DNA of 64,000 bases from assembly GCA_000727475.1 (NCBI GenBank), contig KL647314.1:218304-282303 (forward strand), read 5' to 3'. A program made the translations under genes and the position numbers. This document shows, piece after piece, positions 10,641 to 22,300 of the stretch. The notes below the pieces were generated by a model. The model did not search any database, was not told the DNA's origin, and saw only the letters and a program-made list of their open reading frames with translations. The stretch's first letter is position 1. Each line of letters opens with the position of its first letter. This stretch comes from Sarcocystis neurona. Lineage: Eukaryota > Apicomplexa > Conoidasida > Eucoccidiorida > Sarcocystidae.

Positions 10641-13600
10641 AGCAGTAGTACCGTGGTAATCTTTATTATATAATGAATGGTGTCCTTGTGGTGGATCTAG
10701 TCATCTCCCCTTGTAACTACATCCAGTATAGGCCACACTAGTTACCCATTAATGGTGGTGCATATTTGATAAAGGCATCTTACCCCTAAACACTACCATA
10801 CGCTTTTTCACTCCATGCTGAGCGTCCCTTGTGCATAGAACCCTCTCCCTGGCGGTGTGTGCTTTTTTCGTGTTCCTGGCGGATATATGAAAACACGCCT
10901 TCGGCTAGTCAAAAACCTCGATACTGCGTGGATATTGCGAAAGTTCAACAGCTACATCGACTTCATGTGTCATGACATGCAGGAAGAATTGTGCACTCCG
11001 AAGAGGTGTACGCGGGCTATTCTCCCGGGACAACTATTACCAAGGGCTTTACCTCTCGTGTCGCCTCGATTTGGACAGATATATCAAAATATCCGTATAG
11101 ATACGAATACGTGGTGTCAGTCAAAACGCGGCTTCTGTACCGTGTTGTAAAGCCAAGCACATTGATACGCTTGCCCGTTACACTCAAAACTTCGTCCATT
11201 ACGACAGAAGGTACCACTTTCCCTGTAGACCCTCTGTCGCTTCACGTGCTTATTGTTTACATCTCTTGTTCCATTTGTTCGACATTGTATTCAACAGCGT
11301 CTGTACACGGATACACGAATCCTTCAGTTATAATCGTTGGTACAAGTATACCTGACGAATACACGAAAGTGGATCCTTAGCATGCAGATACGCACGTCTC
11401 ACTTCCAACCAGCGGGTCATCTCTCTCTGTCCACTGATGACACATACTAAGGAGATCCAGTCCCTTTTATATTCAACTGCAGAGACCGAACGTTTGTCGA
11501 CAGGCCCAATTAGAAAAAGCGTGATTCTCTTTCATGTGGAGGGAAGATTTTAAAGTCTACGAAATTATTTCGTACTCTTTTGTCAACACATTTTTTCTTT
11601 ATCCGTGCACTGAGAGATCCTTTCACAGCGCACGAGCGGTACGCGGGCTCAACTACACACGCCAGTGCACGCATTCAAATCTTCACGACAGTGCCAGTGT
11701 ATACGCAAGAAAATTTCACACATTTACGTAATTACTTCGGACGTATGTATCCAGAGATGTCTGTCACACGTGTAGTTACGGCAGCGTGATTTGACACTGC
11801 CACTTTGAATACTTTCGCATACCTCTGTCTGCGCCTGCTGTTGTTCATACGTATGCGTGCATATGAACAATTCTACTAAAACATTAATGTCTGCTCAAAA
11901 TGAGAAGAAGAAACGAGTGATCATTAAGGGCCTGGACACAGAAATGGTAACAGTGCACAGTGAAACACACAGCCTTTTTCGTAAGCGAAAGCAAAGTTGT
12001 ATTCCTCTAGCCACTGATTGTTACGGCCACTATCACGAAATAAAAATCCACACAGAAGGATGCAAATACGTCTGCTTCTCGAAATTATGAAGAAGTGTCT
12101 CCACTACTGCAAGACGTTGATACGAATCCCTCAACTGAGAACAACTGTTCCGTTTCCAACTGCAAGGAAAAAAAAGTGTGTACTGTCGGCTGTCAGTAGC
12201 GGGCATCGCGTTAGTGGCGAATAAGCATCTTTGATTACCACGTACATATGCGTATTCACACGTGCACAGATACGTGTATCCACAGAGCTGAGTGTATTCC
12301 TACACCCGCGCTCCCGTAGAGGCGACTACGGCCACCTGATCTCGAGTCGAACCTCTTTTCCCTTAACGTAGAAAGTCACGCTTTTGCACTTTCCATGCAG
12401 AATAGTCTGTTACAATTAGAATGTGATGAGCTCGAGCACTTTTCTGGAATGATTTATCGCGTGTGTTTTCAGATGGAGGCCTCTGCAATTGGGTGTTCCT
12501 TTGTGTGAACGGTGCAGTTCCCGTCGCGTGGCGCATGTGTATATACACCTAGGCGGTTTCTGTGCAGACATACGTATACGCGTACGTCTGGCTATATTGG
12601 TAGTGTGCTTTACTGTGACTTCAGTCCATTAGGCTAGCAGTTGAATCTCCTACAGAACATCTAACCGTACGCACACTTTCGACATTTGGACAAGATAAGG
12701 ACAAAGACGAACGCGGCTGCTCGACGTTCACGAGGGTCTTCTACAACTTCCACTTGATACGCACCTTCACAATCAGGTGGCGGGCACCGAGGCGGAGCGC
12801 TTCGGCGTCACCGTTTCACTCCGGGGCCTCGTGGTCGTAGTTCGCAAAAAAAATCCCGACCTGTTTGTGTAGCCACTCATCTGTCTATCTTTATGTATAT
12901 ACATACATGGACAGATATACGTATATGCGTAGCACGTAGGAGAAAGAATAGTGAGGGTTTCTCAGAACAGACTACTTACTAGGAAATGCAGAAAATCTTA
13001 TTCACTACTCCTATTTGCACGACGAACAGGTAATGTGCATTACTTCTGCGATGAACAAATGGACGCTGTCTAGGCGGATGTCAGTGTTTCCGTCCATTTA
13101 TGCCTGCACCATTAATATGGGTATCCGACGTACGGATCGTGCGTTGATACCTACATGTACCGTCGTACGGCAGCACAGGTGTACATGCCCACACGTTCGA
13201 AGCGAACATGAATGAAGAAGTACGCGTGTGCAAGAAGTATTCACTTAACGGTGGCACATTAATTAGCGGGAGTTTGAAACCACGGTCGCCTTAATATATA
13301 GTTGCGCTGCAAGAAGCATGTATGCGTAAGCTTTTAGAGAAGGATGACTGCGCGTACATATCTGCGTGTAAATACGGATATTCACCTTTCTGTATATAGA
13401 GATGCAGAGGAGCCTATCTCGTACATGCAAGGGGGCGAGTATCGAAATATTTGCGTGATTATGCCTAAACGACCATAATCGAACCGGTTGTGCATCAAGT
13501 TTATCGTTTTCCTTAACGATGCACCCATCCGTATATCCATGCGGACAACTATTGGCACGTGCAGACGTACAGAGTCTGCAGGGACCACCAGTGTTGGATT

Positions 13601-13950
13601 GTTCTTAGTCATTCACAAAGACGTACACGGAGTCCGTAAACTGTCGTATGGAAGTAAAAAACTGGCTCCCCCCTGCCAGTCTTGTCTTTATGTGAAAAGA
13701 GGAAATACCGTATAATACTGCGTTCATTCTACAACGCTCAGGTAGAAGTCTACATACCGCACTTCCCCAACGCAGAAGAATTCACGTGTAAATTCGGGCG
13801 TGTAGACATGTAGTCTCATTTCGTAATGTATATGTGTACACCGTAATTAACGAGTAACACACACGAATATAGTGGGCAAGCCACCTACGAGTATGCCCTT
13901 GGCTGCCATACGGTAATCCGGACTGATTTCACCCCGTTACCCTTTGTGCC
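10641..13950. other. relatively repeat-poor stretch with no supported gene
   Basis: The least repetitive DNA of the window. The longest frame is 10991-11380 on the plus strand (about 129 codons, Thr/Val/Ser-rich, opens with GTG). Others are 11857-12090 (contains NEKKKRVIIKGLDTEMV) and 13488-13715. None has motifs I recognise, and I found no chain of phase-matched exons. A single AGGGTTT occurs at 12954 but is not repeated. Confidence 0.4.
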
Positions 13951-13994
13951 TGTACTCGGTCGTGTCTCCGCCAAGTATCTTTCAACTGCTCAAG

Positions 13995-14290
13995 ATCCGT
14001 CTGCAGTGCGCCAGCAGCAGCAGTGACAGCAGCAGCAGCAGCAGCAGGACGATAATAACCAGCGCAAGTAGCAGTGGCAGTACCCCAGTAGCAACATTTA
14101 ACAGAAGGCAGCAGCAGCTAGCACACTAAATAGTCGCACCAGCTGCCGTAGCAGCCGCAGGAACAACCTGTTTGTAGCAATACCTGCAAATAGAAAATCG
14201 GTGACGGCAGCAGCACCAGTAATAGCAGCGCCAGCAGCAGCCGCAGCTGCAAGCGCGTCAGCACATGATCGAATGTAGCAAGGCGATGCG
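13995..14290. repeat. CAG trinucleotide block
   Basis: Plus-strand cagcag/agtagc triplets, purest near 14010-14050. Plus-strand frames read Ser/Gln and the minus strand reads Ala-rich. Confidence 0.75.
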
Positions 14291-14441
14291 CGCATGCAGA
14301 CGCGCTGCGGCGGTCGACGTCGTCGTCTCGATTTGTCTTTACACACTGCAGTAGCCACTTTATGCCCCGACCCCGTCTTTTCTCTTGTCTTTTGCTCTTA
14401 TTCCTCTCCTATTTTGTCTTCCCTCTTGCCCTCGTCTGAAG

Positions 14442-14597
14442 TGGGACGACCCCACAGACTTGCTTGTACCGCTTTCTACGCTGCTGGCCTGCTACTGCTT
14501 CATTGCCGTTCACCTGTGTAGCACCATTGCTAGCTACGTCGCATCTCCGCTGCTGCAGGAGCGCCAGCGCCTGGAGCAGGAGGAACCACAGGCGTAG
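14442..14597 (+). CDS. terminal exon of a small membrane protein, unidentified
   Basis: A pyrimidine tract of about 70 bases (14370-14438) ends in ctgaag, an acceptor placing the first exon base at 14442. The frame then encodes about 51 residues and stops at TAG 14595-14597. It starts WDDPTDLLVPLSTLLAC and forms one membrane helix (LLVPLSTLLACYCFIAVHL, continuing into a Ser/Ala segment). It ends in a polar, Gln/Glu-rich tail (LLQERQRLEQEEPQA). The composition is clearly protein-like and the splice site is strong. Upstream exons were not identified, and I do not recognise the family; small ER or mitochondrial membrane subunits are possible. The tail and the following sequence merge into a CAG block. 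Confidence 0.5.
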   Translation, partial: WDDPTDLLVPLSTLLACYCFIAVHLCSTIASYVASPLLQERQRLEQEEPQA

Positions 14598-16117
14598 CAA
14601 GAGCAAGAATGCAACAGCAACAGCACCAGCAGCCTACGTCTGCTCGCCCCTCTTTCTTACATGAACCCAGTCACACATGTTCGCATACTGTAGCGTGCAC
14701 ACCTAAGCACATATAAATGTATAAAGCTTGTATATTGCAACCACTTGTCTTGGTTTTCTGTCGCTGTGCTGCTTATTCTCAAAGGACATCCACAATCTTA
14801 CCCAGCAGCAGCTGCTTCTTCTACATGTAGGACGGGATCTATTTTATTTCTGTTCCTCTTGCTCACTATTCACCTCAAGCCTGTGGTTCAGTCTCCTCAT
14901 CATCTTCGTCTTTCTTTCTAAGTTCTCCTTTTGTCTCGTAGGATCTTCACCTCCCGGTTACTTCTTTACTTGTTTCACCTCTACCTTTGTAAACTTCTGC
15001 CTACGTATCTATCCGGCTACCGGTGCTGCTGCGGTTCCTGTTGATGACGCTTGCGCCCCTGCAGTTCGCGCTGGTGCCGCTCGAGCTGGTGCGATTATTT
15101 TTTCCGCTGTGTTCGGCTCCACTCTTGCTACTGCGAGTAAAGAGCTGCACCTGGTGCTCCTGCTGCTACTGTGCAAGCCGGTGCTCCTACCGCGGTCGCT
15201 ACCGAGAATGGCAGAGGAGCTGCTGCTCCTGCAGCAGAAGTAGGTACTCGTGCTGCAGTGTTAGTTAACGCTACCGATATCCATGACGCTGCTGCAGGTA
15301 CGCCTGCTGCTGCTCCAGTAATTGCTGATGCTGCTGCGATGCTCGTGCTGCTGTAGATGCCGACGCTGTCGGGCACGCTGCTCCAGCAGCACCTGGGACG
15401 CCGGTGGCTGGTACTATCTGACCCCGGCTACACACCTTCCATATCGCCACTTCTTTATTTTGTACTTCTCACAGTTTTCCCCCCCAGAAAAGCCTCTCCC
15501 TTATCAGGTGGGTGGGGCTCATTTGTTGCTGCTTCTTATATCTGTAGCCCCGCCAGCGGTGGTGTAGGAGCGCGTTGCAGCCGCAGCAACAGCAGCACCG
15601 CTTCCAGCTCAGCGTACAGACGAACACGGCAGCAGCAGCATAACAGCAGCGTAACAGGAGCACCAGGAGCAGCACGGCAGCGCAGCAGAAGGAGCAGCAG
15701 ACAGCGTAACAGAAGGAGCAGCACGCCAGGGCAACACCGGCAGCCCAACAGCAACACCAGAAGCAGCACGGCAGCGCAACAGAAGCAGCAGCACGGCAGC
15801 GTAACAGAAGGAGCAGCACGGCAGCGTGACAGCAGCAGCAGCAGCAGGAGCACGGCAGCGTAACAGCAGCGGCAGCAGGAGCATGGCAGTGTAACAGCAG
15901 CAGTTAAACAACAGCAGTATGACGACGGCTGTATATCAGCACCAGTATAACGGCAGCAGCATAGCAGCAGCGGGAGAGCAGCATAAGGACAGCACGGAAA
16001 CATGCGCGTGCAGCAGTCGGCAGCAGCAACAGGAAGCATAGCTGCGTCCTCGAGCACCACCACCGCGCGCCGCAGATCCAGCAGTACAGGTCCTGCTGCG
16101 CGACTACCTCTGCTAGT
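14598..16117. other. gene-less stretch ending in a CAG-rich block
   Basis: Pyrimidine-rich DNA (14740-15000) is followed by CTG-type triplets (15010-15400) and then CAG-type triplets (15570-16110). Frames are open in several registers on both strands because the triplets lack stops. The CAG part abuts the open frame of the COQ8 giant exon, separated by an in-frame TAG at 16114-16116, so it is probably 5' untranslated or upstream intron sequence of that gene. Confidence 0.4.
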
Positions 16118-16357
16118 GTGACATCTCCTCGCTACGAGCCTGACACACGGCAGATCACAGGATGTGGTGATGCCAGTGCTGCATGCAATAGCAGACGCAG
16201 TGTTGTCAGTACAAGCGCGCTCCCAGCAGCTTCCATATTCGTAGCAGCGCAGCAGCAGCAAAACGGACTGCGCAAGGAGCAGCAACAAAATGGACTGCGC
16301 AAGAGGCAGCAGCAGAAACCAACAGCAGATCCGCGGAGAGAGTCGATCTTTATACCG

Positions 16358-19300
16358 ATGAGGAAGCTGCTCTCTCTCTGCTGCGTTCAGCAGCACCGGC
16401 TTCCTGTTGCGCGAGTTCCTGTTGAGGGTTGCTTTGCACCGCATGCCACTTTACCTGCACAGCGACGCACGCACCAGACGCATGCAGCCGCAACAGCCCA
16501 AGCGTCCGCCCAATGGACGCGCCTCCGAAAACTGCAAATCGAAGACACTACGAATAGCGACTCACCTCTCCTCTGCGCTGCTGCCGCCGCAGGCGCTGCT
16601 GCTACCGCAGGTGCTGCTGCTGCTGCTGCAGGTGCTGCTGCTGCTGCAGGTGCTGCTGCTGCCGCAGGTGCTGCTGCTGCCGCAGATGCTGCTGCTGCCG
16701 CAGATGCTGCTGCTGCCGCAGATGTTGCTGCTGCCGCAGATGCTGCTGCTGCCGCAGATGCTGCTGCTGCCGCAGATGCTGCTGCTGCAGCAGAAGCTGC
16801 TGCTGTTCCCTCTGCTGTAGCCTTCTCTGCTGCCAGTAACGGTGCGCCTGCTGCTGCTGTGCGTGCTGCCGGTGGCGAGGCTGCTCCTGGTGCTGCACCT
16901 GCGCCCGCTGCTGCTCTCAGGGTTGCTGCGGCTCGCGTTGCTGCTGTTGGTTCTTCTGCTGTCGCTGCATCTGCTGCTATGGCAACAGCGTTTCGACGCA
17001 GCTTCTGTCCTGCTCGCTCTTCAACCTCTGCCAGCAGCAGATACGCAGTTCAACAACTACGGGAAGGAAATGACTGGCTCTGCTTCTACGTGTCCCCCTC
17101 TCTGCCGTCCCTTCGCCAGCGGCCCCAGCATTTGCAGCGGCACCTTCAGCCGTATCGCGCTTCCTCGTCTCAGCTGCAGCAGCTGCTTTTTCGCCAGCAC
17201 GGCTATCTGCCGCGTTGCCGGCAGCCGCAGCACACGCGTCAGCTTCAGCAGCAAAAGAGCTGTCGACGTCAGCAGGAGCTGGTGTATGAGCCGCAGCAGC
17301 ACACTCACTGGCAACAGCAGCAGCACACTCACTGGCAACAGCAGCAGCAGTGGGCGTGGTCCGAGTCGGAAGCGCTGTCACCTTCTGTGCACGTGGGGAA
17401 GAGCACGAGTAGGTCACTCCGCAGCATTAACAGCAGCGACTGCTTTGTCGCGCTAAGAGGAACGAGAGCAGAAGCAACAGCAGCAGCAGGATACAGCGAT
17501 TGTACAAGCAAAGAGCTGCTGTTACTCCCCTGCAGGAGCTGCTGTGGCCCCGACGGCCGCAGCAGCATATGCAGCGCCGGCGTCATCAAGAGCAGCAGGA
17601 AGGAAAGAAGCAGCGGCAGCCGCAGGAAGGAGAGAACTTGCACCACCAACATCACCCACTCCGGCGGCAGCAGTCATGAGGAGGACGGTCGTAGTGGCAG
17701 CAGCGTGAATGTCAGCAGCAGATGCAGGACTATGCTGGGTAAGAGCAACTGCTGCAGCAGCGGTAGCTGCAACGGCAGCTGGGGAAATGCCGACAGCAGC
17801 AGCCGCTGCTCTATTAGCAGCTGGAGCAGAAACACCAGCGGCCGCGGTAGCATCAGCTCCAGCAGCGGCCGGCGCGACCCCAGCTCCAACAGTTGTGACA
17901 ACAGCAGCAGCAGCAGAAGCAGCAGCACCAATGGCAGGACCGAGAATAGTAGCGGCGAAATTTGTCTGGCGGGGCAGAGAGTGAACGGTAATCCTAGAAG
18001 CAGCAGCACCGCTGCAGCAGCAGAAATAGGGAAAACGTTTTCCTTTTCTTGGCTACTACAACGGCGGCTGTATCACGTACATGGATATTCTCCTACCACG
18101 CATCCTGCTTCATCACGTCCGTCATCGGCAGCTGTTGCTACTGCTGCTGCTGCTGCTGCCGTTTCTCCTGCGGCTACGATGTCTTCCGACTCTATACGTC
18201 CAGGGAAGCCTCTTGTTTCTGCTGATGCGCCGCCGTGTATTGCTGCTGCTTCTGCCGCTCCCCATTATAAATCTACTGGTATTACTCTATGCCGCACGGC
18301 TGGTTCTGCCGAAGCCCGTTGTTCGCCTATGGCTGCCTCTACTGCCATCCGTGTTCCACCGTCACCTCGCGCTCTTGCAGCTGCAGGTGCCCCACGCGCT
18401 GCTGCTTCTGTTGCTTCTGTACCTCCGTCTAACGATGCCGCTGCTGCGGCTCCGCGTACTCCTGCTGTTAGTGTTGCATTAGGAGGTGCTGTGGCTGCCT
18501 TGAACGCACAGGCTGCAGCTTCTGCTGCGACGGCTGTTCTTGCGGGAGAACACGCAGCAGCGACAGTAACACGTGCTGCGTACGACAGGTTGCATACGTT
18601 GGTCGAGAAGTCCGGCTGGAAGACGGCAGCGGCAACAGCAGGCGCCGCAACAGCAAAGGCAGGAGCCGCCGCAGCAGCAGCAGGTTCTGCAGCAGCACAG
18701 CAGCTGCTAGCTGCTTCTATCCCTGCTCTCGCTGCCGCTGCGGCTTCCGCTGCATCCAGGCAGCCGGGTGCTGCGCGCTCGCTCCTGCTGGGTGCTGCTG
18801 CTACTGGCCTTATGCAACTCGCGTTAAACAGCGACAGCAGTGCTCCGAACAGCGACAGCATTGGTCCGCACTGCGGCAGCACTTCCACGTCTCCAGGGGA
18901 GACGAGGAGGGGAAGCAGCAGCTTCTTCAACAACACAGGAGAATACCTGCAGCCGGACAGCAGCGGCAATCGACTCTGCGGCTGGAACAGCGACAGTGAC
19001 ACTGACCTTGGCACACGAAGCGACTGCGGCAACAGCAGCACTACTGTTGGCGAGAGACACACTAGTGAAGGCTGCTGCGACGACGGCGACGGCGGAAACA
19101 GCAGCAGCAGCTACCGCAGTAGCAACCACGCTTGCGCTGGAAGTCCCCACGAGACTTGCAACAGCAGCGGCAGTGCGCCACGAAGGAGAAGGACCAGCAA
19201 GAGCAGCAGTAGCCAAAGATCTACTAACGACAGCAGAAATGGTGTTGGGAGTAGGGCCGGCGAATGCGGGGGCAGCCGCGGAAGGTGGGGCTCTGAAGAT

Positions 19301-22300
19301 GGACAGCCGGGAGACAGCAACAGCAGCAGTTTTCCTCTAAATATAGAAGCAATGCAGAGAGGCGCAAGTGTACTGCTGCCCCAGTTTTTCCGGCTGCTGC
19401 GGCAGACAATGGGCTTCCCGACGCAGCTAATTTCGCTGCTGCAGCCGCCTCTTCATTGGCATCCCTTCGACCCGGTAGCGTATGCGCAGCAGCAGCAGAT
19501 GCGGCAACACCAGCAGGAAAGGCGGGGCGGCCGCACCAGCAGCGCGTCAGCATTTCAGGCAGCTTCGTACACTCCGCCTGAAGGATTGCGGCAGACTCTG
19601 CAACCGCAGCTCCCTCCCGCTGCTGCTGCATCTCTTCGTGCCGCCAGACGCGCTGCCAAGTCATCTATAGCAGCATTTACAGGAGGAGAAGCTCTGCGTG
19701 GATCAGCTGCAGCTGCTGCAAGAGCAGAAGAACTCGCAGCAGACGGGAGTCCCGTTTGCGAAAAAGCAGAGCAGCAGCAGCTGCAGCAGGAGGCTCATCG
19801 ACTGCCGTGGCAGCAGCCGCAGCAGAGAGAATCTGACGACGTCGCACTCCTGCGTAGAGACGGTGGATACGGGGAGGGTGGCCCGCAGCCGCGGCTTTCT
19901 TCCGAGCAGCAGCAGACGCGCCAGTGGCGTAGAAGCGATACTAGCCACAACAACCCGACGCCTGCTTCAGCATTGCCTCTCGATGCGTCCCCGTGCGTGG
20001 GGATGCAGCAGCAACAACAGCAGCAGCAACAGCAGCAGCAACAGCAGCAGCAACAGCAGCAGCAACAGCAGCAGCAACAGCAGCAGCAGCAACAGCAGCA
20101 TTCTGCGGGTATGGAGCAGACACGAGTACTCTACACGCGGGTGCAGCAGCTGCTGAACGACTTGGACCACCTGCGCTGGGAAGCTTCTCTGATTCTCGAA
20201 GCGGCCGCACAGCAGCTAGCCGCGACAGGGGAGCAGCAGTCGCAGCAGCAGCGGCGGCAGCAGCACGTCGACAAACGGCAGATGCAGGAGGTGTGGAAGA
20301 ATGAAGACGAAGTGAGTGGTCATGCAGCAGGTGCGGCTGGGAACCACGCCGCTCAGACAGTTGTTGCGAAGGTAGGGAAAAGCGTGACAGCTAGAGGAGA
20401 AGAAGGAGCAGAAAGGGCAACAGCAGCAGAGGAAGCCAGAGGAACAGCGGAAGAAGGTGCTGCTGTTGCGCCAGAAGAAGATAGAGATGCAGCAACGGGA
20501 TTTGATTCTATCGCTGCCGGTGCTGATGCTGGTTTTGCCAGTGCTGTTGCTGCTTCTACTGCATCGGATACGGCTGCTACTATGCCTGACACTGAGCCTT
20601 CTTCAAGGGGTGTGACCCCTGCTAAGACTACCGAAGACCCGACTGAACGCGCTGCGGCTGCCGTATCTTCACGCGCAGCGGCAGAGCCCGCTCCCGCTGG
20701 TGGTGCCGCTGCTCCTCCCGCTGCGCCTCTTAAAGGCATCGATGGCTTTGCTGCTGCAGATGGTGCTCCTGCAGGTGGTGCTCCTGCAGGTGGTGCTCCT
20801 GCAGGTGGTGCTCCTGCAGGTGGTGCTGCTGCAGGTGTTGCTGCTGCAGGTGTTTCCGCTGCAGGTGTTGCTGCTGGCGGTGTTTGTGCTGCAGATGTTG
20901 CTGCTGCAGATGTTGCTGCTGCACGTGTCGCTGCAGATGCCACCACTGCTGCCTCTATAGGTTTCGTCAGCCCCGGTGAAGCCGACGGCGCTGCTGCAGG
21001 GTCGACTTCAGAAAGAGTGTGTGGCAGGCAGCGGCTTCTAGTCGAGACATCCCTGCCTGCAACACGGCTGCATCGGTTTGCTCTGTTTACTGCACTGCTG
21101 CTGCAGCTGCTGTGGAAGTCGTGTGTTGCAGCGTTACTGCTATTCTGCACTCGCCTCACACGCGCATGCCGCGCTGCTGCTGCTGCTGCGCTCCGCCGCA
21201 TCATCCGGAGAAATCACGCAGCAGGGGACGCTGTTGCTGCCTGCGCTGCTGAACGTACCGCTTCTGCTGCAGCTCGTACTGCAGACACCGCTGTGGCAGA
21301 TGCCGCTGCCGGCCCTGCTGCTTCGTTCGCCGCTGCAGCAGCGGCTGAGAGGTCTTGTGTTGCTGCCGCTGCATCAGCGGACGCGCCTCTCACCGCTCCA
21401 CCTGCGGCTGCGGCTGCTGCTGCACGGGAAGGGCGGCGAAGAATGGGGTCTCGCAGCAGCCGCAGCCACCTTCCAGAGGCAGCAGAAGCAGCAGAAGATA
21501 CGGCTGCGACAATACCTGTCCGTCGTGTGCTGGCAGCGAAAACAGCAGCAACGGGTGGAGGAAGAGATGGGGAGCGACAGTGTAGAGACAGTCTGCATCC
21601 CGAACGGCCCTTTACAGCAGCGGCAGCAAATGCCGAGCATGCAGCTGGTGCGGTCGAGGAGAAAGGGACAGCCGAGCTTGAAGCCGCTGCGGAAGAGGGC
21701 AGGCAGGCAGCAGTCGCCGTCCGCGACGCAGGAGAGGACGCTGCAGCAGCAGCAGCAATGGCAAACAGCGAAGAAGAGTGGAGGATGGCAGCAACAGCAG
21801 GGGAGAAGAATGAGCAGCAGCCGCAGAAGGGAGGGAAGGAAGTAGAAGCAGCAGCAGCAGGAAAGGATGAAAATTTCCTGAGGACGATTTTCGAAGAGGC
21901 CGGGGTCGTGCAGCTGGTCGCGCAGCGTATGTGTCGTATGCGCGGTGCTGCGTTGAAATTGTCGCAGATGCTCAGGTACGCTGCAACAGCGATGTTTTAT
22001 ATGCGTTTCCTCTTCGCGCTATGCTGGCGGTCTCTGTTACTTTCTTTCTACATAGTCACTCACGTATGTCTCGGTGTGTGGATATGTGTTCCTCTGCATG
22101 CCGGTGGGACGCCTTCAAGCCGAAGACCTACGGCAGGCGAGTGCTTCTGATTATAAAATGTCCGTCTGGCAGATGTTCTCTGCGTACCAGTCGGCGGCGT
22201 GCGCAGATCGGCAACCGCTACGAACCTCTTTACACATATCTCTGTATGGATCAGCGCCTATGTCCATATCTATGCGCATATATATATATATGTATATGTC

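Noticed and set aside
12954..12960. Telomere-like AGGGTTT
   Set aside because: A single copy; no array, so neither telomeric nor a telomere-like repeat block.
15536..16444. Minus-strand frame of about 300 codons, Leu/Cys-rich
   Set aside because: Mirror image of plus-strand CAG triplets, which lack stops in all frames. The same reasoning removes minus-strand frames at 18265-19062 and 20353-21204 and plus-strand frames at 53400-54203, 60507-61614 and 62672-63685.
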